Positions 1-12,200 of a DNA stretch of 64,000 bases are shown here, in pieces (the stretch's first letter is position 1; each line of letters starts with the position of its first letter). Below the pieces are notes generated by a model. It worked only from the letters and a program-made list of their open reading frames with translations, was not told where the DNA came from and made no database searches. This DNA is from Apteryx mantelli (taxonomy: Eukaryota; Chordata; Aves; Apterygiformes; Apterygidae). Location: the NCBI RefSeq assembly GCF_036417845.1, contig NC_089991.1, forward strand, positions 14,105,001 to 14,169,000, given 5' to 3'. A program made the position numbers and the translations under genes.

Positions 1-431
1 ATTGAGCAACAGACATGCAAGAAAAGCTGAAGTAACAGTGGAGAGTGGGCCTGACTAGCTTTTGACAGATGGAAAAAATTGAAAACATTTCCCCACTGCA
101 CAAGTAACATTATCCACAGTCTTTATTCAAATATATGGAATCAAACCTACTTAAGGGAAAATTTTGATGAACCTCAGCTAAAACAGAAAGCCCTCTGCAG
201 AGCTAGTTTTGAAACAAAAGGGACAGATAATTGCTTAATCTCAAAATTAAGGCTTAAGTATACCAATAGTACTTTATATCAAGCAGTTATCTAAGAATGA
301 GTGGAAAAAGGACAATTTACTTTTTAAAAGGGTGTCCTCTATACACGGCATACATATAAAATACTCTAACATCCTGAAATTTTTTCAAAGCTTTTTGAGA
401 AACACACACAAATAATTCAGATTTAGTCAAT
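1..431. other. flank downstream of PWWP2A, no gene recognised
   Basis: AT-rich sequence with no recognisable coding exon or repeat. In human the next gene is TTC1, whose 3' end converges on PWWP2A, so this could be TTC1 3' UTR or a PWWP2A 3' UTR extension. Nothing in the bases confirms either. Confidence 0.4.
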
Positions 432-437
432 TTTATT
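432..437 (-). terminator. PWWP2A: PWWP2A poly(A) signal AATAAA
   Basis: TTTATT on the plus strand reads AATAAA in the direction of PWWP2A. It is the first canonical hexamer after the stop codon. No cleavage-site evidence is available from sequence alone. Confidence 0.5.
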
Positions 438-1146
438 TACAGTTTGTTTTTTTTACATTTCAGAGCATTACACAATTACATATTCTCATTTTCTGACCTG
501 CAAACAGATACCTTAAACGGAAATATTAAAAAAAAAAAGTTAGATACATCCAAAATGCAACAATTACACATCTGACAATTCACAAAGTGTAATTTACTAG
601 GACGTATCCTAAGAATTTAGGAACAACCAGTCAGGAGAAAATCTGACCAATTTAAGCAATCAATTATTTACACATTCAAAACAAAGCCTCTCTTAATCTA
701 AACCTCCAGGCAAATGGCCTGAAAGATTTCTTCAGGAAGAAAGACCAGAAGTTATGATTCACACCTATGCAGCATTAACAGCCCTTGATCCCAAATACTG
801 AGCAACTTCTCAGCTTTGTCTTAGAGCTACAGGCATCCCTCTCAGCTTCTCAGACCCTGAAGTGTTATGTTTGTGCCCCCATGTGCATAGAAAGGCTGAG
901 TGTTTAAGAAGTGGTCACTAAGATAAAACCCCATTTAATCTGGTCTTTAAATTACATGAATTTTTCTTCCTTAAAATTTTTAAGTTTTCTAATGTCATTT
1001 AAACTGGCCCTCGCGGTCTTAAGATGTCTACACATGCTTTGGACCCACTTGCTCCAGCCAGACTAAATACATTAGAAACTATTTGAAATAACGTTTAAAG
1101 ACCATTTAGACAAGGCTTACGTTTCTATACTTCCCTGATGGGCCAC

Positions 1147-1176
1147 AAAAAAATAAAAATAAAATAAAATAAAAAT
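1147..1176. repeat. (AAAAT)n simple repeat
   Basis: A-rich run with irregular AAAAT units inside the PWWP2A 3' UTR. Confidence 0.8.
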
Positions 1177-1323
1177 CACAGCTACTACTTTCATCCCTTG
1201 TGTTAACCCTTTGCCACACAGCAACTAGGTACATACTGGGTAGAAACTACTAAAAAATTCCCTGCAAATAAGCTGCCTTTCAGCTGAGGCTATGGCTCCT
1301 ATGCATTGGGTGTTTGAGGAGTT

Positions 1324-1367
1324 AAAAAAAAACAAACAAAAAAAAACAAACAAAAAACCAAAAAACT
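1324..1367. repeat. A-rich / (CAAA)n low-complexity repeat
   Basis: Runs of A interrupted by C in CAAA units inside the PWWP2A 3' UTR. In the transcript it is a T/G-rich tract. Confidence 0.8.
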
Positions 1368-1586
1368 CACTTGAAAAATACTGAAATTCTTACTTTAGGC
1401 TAATTATGATTGCATGTTCAATTTGTTTAACTTTCAAGAAACTGCTACAAATGGAACAATTTTAGTATAAAAAGAGCAGTCAACCGAGTGCAACTTCTGA
1501 CTTGGTAAGTCCTTCATGGTAGTTCTTTAACTAGGCTATGAATTTTGTGGAGCCTTCAGATTTCTTGCCTACCTTACTTTCCATGT

Positions 1587-3276
1587 TCACGTTTCAAACT
1601 GTGTCAGCAGGGCCCGAACTTCGGGAGTCAGCTGCTTAGCAGCCTTAGCTGCCTCTGTGATGGCCTTGCGGTAAAGGCCCTTTCTCTTCTTATTAAAGCG
1701 CAACTGGAAGTTTTCTAAAAAGGGGGATAGTTGTGAAAGAGCAAGAAAAGATGTTGTTGGGGACCCAAACCACGATATACGAGCCTCCTGTCGAACTAAA
1801 AGGCCATTATCTTTCCGGCTCACAGTTATGGTAAGAATACGGGCTGGCCACCAAGGGAAGCCATAAATCTTGGCCCAAACAATGTCCCCTACACATATGG
1901 TCCTGCCATCTGGTGTGACACATTTAGAGACGTTTTTGGAAAAGACTTTCATTTTCAAGGAATTACTGAGCTTTTTCTCTTCCTTTGAGGAGGAGGAGGA
2001 GGAGGAGGAGGAGGAAGGTGCATGCATGCTGCCTGGAGGAAAATCAAAGCTTTCAGTAGAGCTACACTCAGAGTTGGTAGATTTCAAATCATCTGTGCTA
2101 TCACTACTACAAACTGATGCACTGGAAGAGTCAGATTTCTTTTGATTAAGGGTCATATAAACCGTTATATTGCTTTTGCTGCCTCTCTTGCCCAATGTCT
2201 GGTGTTCATCCTGATCAACAGTTACATGCACTTCACTTGTGTCCTGAACCTCACTGCTGGCCTCTTCAGGGCCTTTTGAGGGGCTCTGATTTTCTGAAGG
2301 GGCCTCACCTGCTGAGCGGGTGGAGGAGCAGCGAGACTGGGGCTTGGTTGCCATCTTGCCACTCCGTATTTTCTCAAGTCCTGTCTTGAGAGAAGAGTCA
2401 TTTTCTTCATTTCGATATCTTTGTGGCTTTAAACGCAATCGGGGTGGGAGGGAACCTGAGCTGGTGTTCTGAAGACGCCGTGTGAAGTGGACCTTTGAAT
2501 GTGCATTTTTGGAAGAGGAGGTTGCACTCTGCTTCTTTTGTGCCTTTTCTTTGGCCATTTTCAAGACTTCCCGAGCTTTTGCATGATCCATGTTTTTGCT
2601 CTGGAGAACTTTTTTTGTATTTAACTGCGCTTTTGAAGTATTTGCTTGTGCAGAAACTTTAACTACTCTGCTTCTGCTGTGGGCAATATTTGAAACCTTG
2701 ACCACAGCGTTCCTTTTCTGGCTTTCATTTTGGCTTTTTCCATCCACTTTATGGTCAGTCTTAAGTTTTTTATTCACAGTAGTCACACTCTCATTTCTTC
2801 GTTTTTTATTATCCTCATATTTTGAAGAGTCACTTGCATTGCCACCTTTTTTAATTTCCTTTTTTTCTGCAACAACACTGTTTTTGCACTTGTCACATAA
2901 GACCTGCCTGGGTCGTAGCTTGATAGCATTCATAATAGAAGTGGGTTCCTCCCTGTACATTTTACGCTTGGGCCGCTTAATTTTCCGGGGTGGAGGCTGA
3001 GGTATTGACTGGTTATAGGTGTCCCTGATAAACAAAGGAGGAGGATATGGCGCTCCCTCATGAAAGAGAGGAGGTGGTTTAGAAGTCCATAGGCTTTTAG
3101 CTAGGCTAGGTTCTGATGGCTGCGTGGGAGAAGAGTCATCAGGGACTGCAGCATTAGATTCACACTTCACTTGTGCCTCATCTTGGAATGGTTTACTTTG
3201 GAGCTGCATGGCTTCAGGTTTATCCTTGTATTCCCTTTTAGGAAATATGGTCACAGGGATTCCATGGGGTCCAAAC
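1587..3276 (-). CDS. PWWP2A: PWWP2A coding exon 2 (terminal, contains the PWWP domain)
   Basis: This exon encodes residues 236-798. It starts at 3276 directly after the acceptor AG at 3278-3277 and reads F237-G-P-H-G-I-P-V, continuing the conserved exon 1 block. A CxxC pair (CDKC) lies in the middle of the protein, in the region family literature assigns to H2A.Z/NuRD contacts. A long Lys/Ser-rich stretch follows, then the serine run (residues 657-666), then the PWWP domain from about residue 695 with GDIVW at 699-703. The C-terminal helix region ends LLTQFET and the stop is at 1587-1589. The 1.69 kb frame is uninterrupted and highly similar to the human protein as I remember it. Confidence 0.95.
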
Positions 3277-6200
3277 CTTAAAGAGAAAAAGAAAGAACAT
3301 ATTAAAGGTTTTGATGGATTTTTTGCTGTATAAAAAAAAAAGTTTGAGAAGCTGTCTACATTACAAAACTACCATTTGAGAGAGACAGGTGCTGGGCAAA
3401 GTCAAAGCATCATATCTGGACTTACTTTAAGTTTTCAAAAAGCAGGATACCAAAACCAAGTCAGCAGAGAATGTGAAATACACAACTTCACTTGCATCAA
3501 ATCCTGTTGTATCAAAAATACATAACTATAGTAAAGAAGTGCTGAACATGTTACACAAAAAAACCCTCTAGAGACCGCATTAAAAGATCTCTATATTTTT
3601 AGAAAATGCTTAAAAACACACAAACTACACACTCAGCAAGACATGCCCTCAACTCCAAACCTGCACAAGATTTCTATATTAAGTCAATTTAAGTGAAGAA
3701 GGCATCTTCATTGTTTTATATAATTCTTCAATTTTTGGCATAGCACAAAACACTGAATTTGTTCTAGATTTAATCATGGCAAATATACAATGAATAAATA
3801 CTAGCATTTTAGAGATAGTGCTGTCATTCCTCATATACAAGAAACATCCATGAAAGAACAGCAGTTGATTATCTGATGCATTACAGCATAAGCCTTTCTA
3901 GACCGTTTAAGTTTATTCCAGCAAAAATATCCTTACCATTTCAGTCTGGTACAAATCATTTTCCCCCCTGTTCTGCAAGCAGATTACCACCTCAAACTAC
4001 TGCCTACTTTTCTCCCGAAAGCTCTAGGCACTTCAAGATCTGTACTGCTCTGTTTGAGACATATACAGGACCTTTAACCACCCTGGCTAGTTCTAAGAGA
4101 GTAGAATGAAAAATCCCTTTAAGACTTAAGCATTAGTTCAACTTTCCTGTAGTAACAGAAGTAGTACGTTGCTCACCAGGAAACCAGCGGTTCTTGCAAA
4201 GTTTTATGCAGAGGGAAACATTTTATCAGTTTACAAGGCTTCCCTTCTCCACAGAGGGAATCAAACAATAAATACACTCATTTTTCAACGTTATCCTTCT
4301 GTCCTTAGGACATGTAAGGAGGGATTATAAAAGCCAGTTTACCCTTTCTTCTGTTCCACATTAGTATTGACCATTTGACACTACACAGAGCTTTAACTAT
4401 ACCATTCAGCATTCTTGAGCTTTGCCTGAATCCAGCTCCCATACACTCAACAGTGTTTGGCTTATATTAGGTGATATTATAATCAGTATGAGCTTAATGC
4501 AGCAAGAACATGCAATTCAAGGCTGCAAATCAAATGCCAACCCAACCATTTTGAATCACTAAACGGTGTTTGCACTGTAGGTACTCATATCCCACCTGAC
4601 AAGAGAGTGGAGTAATTATCAAAGACTTGTCTTCAGGTTAATGCTAGTCCATTTGGCACTGCAGCTGCTTAACTGCAACATCCTCCTCATTGATTAAACT
4701 GAAATTTATTTACAGTCTATGGTTGCCTCTTAACTAAGTATAAATGCCAAATTCTTGTCTATTTTCCCCTAACACTTGTGGCTTATACAAGTACCTAGAT
4801 TTTGGCTTTTATTTCTTGAAAATTTATTTTGAAACAGGTCAGCCTATGTGCTAGCAGAGTCTTTACACCTGGTGAGCAGAGTCACCAAGTCTTCACTTAT
4901 TTGTGCTTCCACAAACCTGTTAAGTCTCTGTTTACACTTAAAGTTGTAATTGAAGCAAACAAACCATCCAAGATTGAGCTATCCAATCAGTATGCACTTC
5001 ATAATAAGAGGGGAATAGAAGGAGCAAGCAAGCTACTCGAGGGGCAATCCAATCAATTTTGTTTTCATTAAAAAAAAAAAAAAAAAAAAAGGAAGGAAGG
5101 AAGGAAGTTGAACACTTGACAATTTACCCATAAAAAGTATCAACATACACCTAGTTACTCATGCACTCATACATTTGAGCTCTGGAGACAGACACAGGAG
5201 ACCACAAACAGTTTAAGCACTATTCTGGCATTACACATGGGCTGATGTGTGTGCTCTTTACCACAAAATACTCTATCATCCCAGTAAAATTCATTTCACA
5301 GGGTGGGCCCACTTCAGTTGAACTTAGATGTTCCCCAATTAAGAACACTGCCTGTTTATGAAGCACGGTCTACTTGACTACTGAAGGCCACAATGAATTA
5401 CAAACATTTAGCAGCAGATGCAAGTATTTTTCCAGCCTTCTGAAAAAACAGCAAGTCTGGCATTAATCCATAAAGAATCATAACTAAGTTTTAAAATTGC
5501 CTTAAAGTTCCAAAGGTCCACCAAGTGTAAGAAAGTTTATTTTCCACACTTTCCCTTTCATTAACGATTACAAATAAGTAATTCAACTCCAAATAAGGTT
5601 TTAAAAGAAAGTATCAACTGATAATAAACTAGCAGTATTTAGAATGTTACTGGCATCCAGATGTTCACCTTTTCCATAGCAATAAAACCTGGATCCCATC
5701 CTTTACCACCTGAATAAAAATTACAGGATTAAAAAAAAAAAAAAAAAAGAGTTAACTTACTGCAAGAGTTAAGAACAAGAATTCCTAGACAAGGCAAGAA
5801 CTCCATTGCATAAATTTCAGTCCCAAACATCAGACCAGAAAAGAAAGAATAGGATTGTAATATGAAGAAGGACAAAACCCATGCAGAAACACATCACACC
5901 TTCATTGTTTCAGGAACTGTATTTTCTAGTCCACCCCAAGACATTTCCAGGGACCAGTGCACAAGAATCTCTTCTAGAGAACATTTATGCCGACTCAATA
6001 TTAGTAAGTTAACCACTACGATCAGTAACCTGGGAAGAAGCAGATCATAGAGACTGCAAAGAGGTCTCCAGTGGTATCCTGTTCTAATGCTTCATTTCTC
6101 CTTCCCTAGATTTCTTTTCTCAGCTTCTACTGCCCCACAAGCAAAGCCAGCATGATTAGCACTCCAAGTACATAAAATAGACTAGTGGGAAGTGCAGCAT

Positions 6201-9200
6201 ACAACTGATACCATGAAGGAAGCAGAGATTACTACTGTACCTTAGACTGTAATCTTTTCTTTCAAGCATCTGTGTAACACAGGTCAAAGAGCTGATGAAC
6301 AGGACTGTTGAAGTGCAATTTTTTATACAAGATGCAAACCTGCTTCAGAGTCTTTTTTAGTAAGACAACAGCAACCCATACTGAATCTCTGAAGCTGGGA
6401 CCTGTATCACAAGAGGTACTGTTCTAAAGGAATGTGCTAGAATTTGCTGTCCCTGTCTACTTAAAAATTAATGAAGTCTAGAATTAGAGAACATTCACAA
6501 TTATTATCTATCACCAGTTATGCCAAGAGCAAATGAAGACATTATTCCTATAGATTGCGTGTTAATATATAAACACATCATCAGTCAAGACATAGTTCAC
6601 GTGACCTACAAGATAAATTTCACAAATCAAGAGAGGGAATATTACTTCCAAAAGCTGAATGTACGGCTGCTTTTCTCCAGTTATAAAGCTTGGAAGAATG
6701 ATACAAAAAATAAGAAGAGAAAACAAGCACAGATTTAGGAATGAAACAGAGTAAATGATACAGGAGAAAACATGAAGACAAAGGAGAAAGGTAAGAAGAA
6801 AAGACAAAACAGAGCATGGCATCTCTTCCTTACCACAAAAGATATGATCAGAACAAACCTATCAAAGATAAGACATGGTAGAACATCTAATGAATTTAAT
6901 AGCTAACTCATTTTCAAGTATTTATTGCACATACTAGAATTTCAAAGCCCATTTTTTGTACCACTGGTTGGTGGACCTTGAAGGCAAATGCTTCTTACAG
7001 AATCCCAGTAATTGTTTCTGTTATGCCAACTACACATTAGCTAAGAGTATCACGTTTGTAGTTTAGATATTAAAGTTTCAAAAGCTAGCATCTGGGTCAT
7101 CTACTGTAGAGACGAAAATGGTCTAAAAGGCTACCATAAAAAGTTTTAAAAATCCAAGCAACACAACTCAGATGTACCATGACATAAATAACACTTACCA
7201 ATCTACACAGTGTTGAATAGAGACTATATCATCGAAATCTAGCAGATCTGCATTAAAACAAACCATTTCAGTTATGCCACATCAGTAAGACTACCCAAGC
7301 ATTTCATATGTATCATGCTGCATGTTTAAGTACTACAAGAAGTTGTCTTTAGAGATTACATTCTTGTGGAAAATACTCATCCTGAAATATCACCTGTCCT
7401 CACTATATTACTTTCCTCCAGAAAAATCAATTCTTGGAAGACGCATACTGCATTTACTGTTTGGAGAGAGAGAAAAGTGTATATAGATAAAGAAATCTCC
7501 GTCTGTGCATAAGTTCAATCTGGTTATTATATATTATGCAAGAGTGGACTATACATAGTTCTTCCTCAGAACATCACTTGAAGGACTGGAAAGGTGCTTT
7601 GATAACAGCTCGTTTTCAGACCCCCTAGGAAAACCAAAATAAGAAACAGGTACTAGAAAAATAATGTAATGCTGTTCCAGAAAGCAGTGCATCACTACTT
7701 CAAATCTACTCTAAATTAGAATGATTTTTCTGTCTTGCCAAGCTTCCTCTTTCAAAAGATGTCCAGGTTCTTTTTGCTTTGAAAAGGCACCTCTAAGAGA
7801 GAAGACTGACAACACTCTTTGTAAGAAATATACCTCCAAGACTGTTAACAAGTAACCAGTGCAATCAGCAGGATCTAATCACATTTCTGCTGTATATATC
7901 ACTTTAATATACATATGCATTAAAGACAGATACGATAAATATCAACAGGAATAGCAGGAACTATTTCTAAATAAAAAAGTAATGAGGTATATGAGATCCC
8001 TTCTGATGGAACCAAGTCCAGTTAGCTTTACACTGGGAAGTGCTTTCAATTGACTAGGATATGCAAGGGCAGAAATATGATAGAAGCAGTCAGGTTTTAT
8101 TTACACAGTTTGTCAACTGAAAGCAATGAATAGGTAGCCATATCATCTTTTGTAATTATGCAAAAGCTAGTTTTGGTGTCAAACCTAGAAGCCTGACACT
8201 TAAAGCAATATAGAATTGTATTATAGATATGTAAACTTGGTTACTTCAGACAAAAGAACGCTTTTGTACACATTAATTCCTATAGCAGGACTATTACAAT
8301 GAATATATATTACTATTTAAATTGTACGCAAAACAGAGCACAGGGGTGCACGTGCACACGTGTGCGTGTGTGTGCATTTAAAATATGAGATAAGGAACAA
8401 GCCTTGATTAAATTTGTAACAATGTGCACATAAAGATTTAAACAATACATCCTGGGGCAGGGGGTTAAGATGCTCTGTGAAGTGTTACACTCTCATCTTT
8501 GGCCTGCAATGTCTTAAGTTTTGTTTCTCTAATAAAAGAAAAGCAAAATTGAAAGCACTTTGTTCTACCAAAAAGAACCAAAGAAAAGAACGCAGTGAAT
8601 CGGTTCAGAAGTATTTCACGTTTGTCTGCAAACACTTCGAATCAGTGTCAATGAAGCACAGTAACTCCCTGTGTTGTGGTGTTAAATCAAGTCTGCTGTA
8701 AATGACTATAAACAAAACTGATCTTCACCACCAAGTTGGCCTACAGTAATCTCAGATTACCTTTTTATGCATTGTTCTTGTTTACTCAATAACATCCGTA
8801 TGTGTTTTTTAGAAGTCAAAACAGGAAATAATTTAAGTGATTTTTATCACCTGGATCGAGGTTCAAAGACTCTAAATACTAGGAATATAACAATATACTC
8901 ATACACTATAGGGCTAAGTATATTTATTTCACGCATGTATCTAAATTGCATTAGGGATTAAGTTATGATATATAATGTACTATATAATTGGATGATAGCT
9001 ATTTGAACACAACGTATTTGGGAATTCCTTAAATACCCTGTATCCCAAACACAGATTATGTAATAACCTATTTTTAATATAGAATTTAGTTGGTGTGATA
9101 AAGTATAAATATGGAACACGTTGCTTTAAATGGCAGGCACCTTACAGAAAAAAGCATACACAGAAGCCAAACTATCAGCTCAGCAGTTGCTCACCTCCCG

Positions 9201-12200
9201 AGTAATGTAACACTAGGCTAAATTGACTAGGAAATGCCCATTTCATTTAGAGCTCTAAAAGCATGGCAGAAGACTGCAGTTTAAGTGACTCTCCCAGCAC
9301 ATGTCATCAAGAACACCAGTTGCCTCACCACCACAAAAGTCTGTGCACCAAGAGAAATTTGGCTGAAATAATGACATGTGAAAATCCATATCTAAGAAAA
9401 CTAGTAGGAAGCTTATGTACTGAAAGATTTTTACTGATCAGTGTTGAGCCTGGTGTTTTCAAGCAGGTACACTTGCCTGGCACCAAAGCTTTGGTTTTTG
9501 GCATACTTTCAATGCAGAGGAAAGACAAGAGCAGGCTGTGGGTATAATCGAGTTGGAAACAGTATCTTGAGAAGGCTAGTTAGAATTCCAAGAGAGCAGC
9601 TGTTTTTAATCATTCCTAACCACTGTCACCCAGGTCTCCTTCTGCAACAACTATACAAATGGAAAGCTATGATACCAAATAATATGCAAATATACCAAAG
9701 AATGTATTAACTTACAGTACATGATCCCATTAAGTTAAAGTCCTTCTTTGAAGGACTTGGACTTCCATGAAACTGAATCACAGAAGTCCACATAGTCCGG
9801 ATGCTGAAGTAAACTTCGAAGAATTAGCCAATGTAGAGACTGAACACTCTAAGTTGATAAGCCTGAAGGGCACTTACATGGTTCCAAATACCTGCTTTTT
9901 CCTCACAGATGTGGGAAGGTATCCCTCACCTTTTCATCACAAAGAATTTACGTGCGAACTCTCAGAATTTCCTTCAGTTTTCTGCAACTGCACCTCCATA
10001 TTAGTAGGCCTAAATATCAAGAGTTTTATCAAAGATACAAACAAGTAAGCTTATTTAGAAGATAGAATGTATTTTAAAACTTTAGGCCCCCTACTAAGAA
10101 CAGCAATTTTACTCTGACATAACCACAATGCTGAAGGACCATTTAAACTGTAGCCCTCTAAATCCATCAGCGTTACTAGTTACAAACACCCATTTGGAAG
10201 TGTTACACAATTGCAAGGTTTTAAGATAGGATACCTTGAAGATACATTTAAAGAACATCCACATACCAGCCAAAACCAAGAAACTTGGAAGAGAATGGTA
10301 TTAACAGATGAACTTTAAGCACTTCAGTGTCAAGAGGTACAAGATTCAGTTCCACAGCAGTGGAAAAAACAAACAAACAAACAAACACACACAGTGGCTG
10401 ACAGCATACTGAAAATTTCACCTCCATCCTTTGTGTCTCAGCACTTCAAGCTAAAATAAGTCATGCTACTCTCAAGAAACAATGGCAGCTCACGCTGTCA
10501 GAAGACATAAAGGCATACCATAAGAAGAAGGGACAATTTTACCATCACCCATTACATCTCAGTCCAAGAACAGTGAAATACTGCCATTTTAGGAAAGAGT
10601 AGTTTGTGGCACAACCACAGAGATGCCTCATCTACCAGCAAGACTAGAGCTTATTGATTTGAGGAGGAAAAGTCACACTTAGCACAGTATCAGAAACAGA
10701 AGCAATTTAGCCTACTGTGTCCGAGTTCAGTATAAGCCGCAGTTATAAAAGGTCTTCTTCCTGTACTAGCAAAATCCTAAAAGCTAGTCCAGTTTTATTA
10801 GCCACTTTGGAATAGAAAGTTGAAAAGAGTTAGTCTTTCAAAAAGCATTTGATAAGGGACAACAAATAAATCTCAATAAAGTTTTGGATGTAGGTAGAGG
10901 CACAAGAGAAACTATTTTCATATATAGGAGCTTAAATATTATAGAATCATAGAATAATTTAGGCTGGACAGGACCTCAGAAGGTCCTCTGATCCAACCCT
11001 CTGCTCTAAGCAGGGCTAACTTTCACACTAGATCATTCGTTATAACTTCTAAGTCAGTCACAAAGCAAGCATATGTAATTTGCTCTTCTAGCCAAACATA
11101 CTCGCATCACATCTATGTTTCCAGTGTCTTGGAGAGAAAAGTAAGTATCAAAAAGTTATGGCTATTCCTTAAATGCTAGCATTCCATCAAGCTCCTTCAC
11201 ATGTCCAAGAAACAGCTAAAGGAAAGAGGTGATAATTTTAGAAATACCTTGCAAATTTGGCAGAAGTTTCAAAAAAAAAAAAAAGTAACATATACATTTC
11301 TTTATCACTGAAAATGTGTATTGTAGAATATTGGTAGTTCTACAGTAGTTAAACTTTCCCCAGACAAGGAAGAACAAATGTCCATATTTATTAAATTAAG
11401 TTAGTAGTAAAAGAAAAGAGTCAGGCAGGGAGAAACATGCCGTATCTTTTTCAATAAGAGAGCAAGACTTCTGCTGTTTCCTCCTTTACATCAGCTATAC
11501 CACCCTTCAACAGCAGATCCTGAACCTTTCGCAATTTGGAATACCTTGTTTCTTTACCTTTCTTGGCACACAGAGTAACAATACAATAGATTCACTCCTC
11601 ACAGATCATATTAGCAAAATGCTGGCATATATAGACCACAAGCTTCAAGAAGCATTAAATGTAAGTGATTTAAAAATTTAACAGATGTTCTGCAGATTAA
11701 GGTGACATAAACTAGGGAAGGGCTGCAACAGTTCATTTATCCTTACACTTTTGCAGTAGAAAGTTCAATGAATAAATCAGGAAAAGCATAGGATTCAGGA
11801 GTCTCCAAGTTTTAGCTGAAAAATGATACTAGGATTATAGGAATGTGAAGCTGTCTATACGAGTGTACTTCCATTATATAGTTCATGCATACCTTACTGC
11901 AAGAAGTCTTTTCCCTTATCTTTCACAATGAAAGCCCAATTTAGATATAATTTTCAAACACCTGTCTGCTAGCAATCCACTAAATATCTTTTGGTTGCCT
12001 AAGATTTTTAAGCCACAAAGCAACTCTCCTCACTAAGAGCTATTATGATCATACACAAGTCAGAAGGGAAGCAGCTTAGAGAAAAAGACAAGAGGAAGAC
12101 ACAAGAATCCATCATATCTGTAGAATTAGAAACAAAAGTTTGGACAAATGATAAAGAGGTAGAAAGTCTGAATCCTGCCTGTCAGCAAAAACAACAAAAT

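Larger units (their letters stand above)
432..1586 (-). other. PWWP2A: PWWP2A 3' UTR
   Basis: This AT-rich stretch lies downstream of the PWWP2A stop. The first canonical AATAAA on the minus strand after the stop is at 432-437 (TTTATT on the plus strand), so cleavage around 405-420 would give a 3' UTR of about 1.2 kb. It contains A-rich simple repeats at 1147-1176 and 1324-1367, which are T-rich in the transcript. A longer alternative 3' end beyond the window edge cannot be excluded. Confidence 0.55.

Noticed and set aside
2195..3000. Plus-strand frames of 64-136 codons opposite PWWP2A exon 2
   Set aside because: They are antisense to a well-supported coding exon and have no recognisable family.
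9263..10048. Several overlapping 67-94-codon frames in the PWWP2A intron
   Set aside because: They are short, in multiple frames and strands, lack splice or family evidence, and lie in an ordinary intron.
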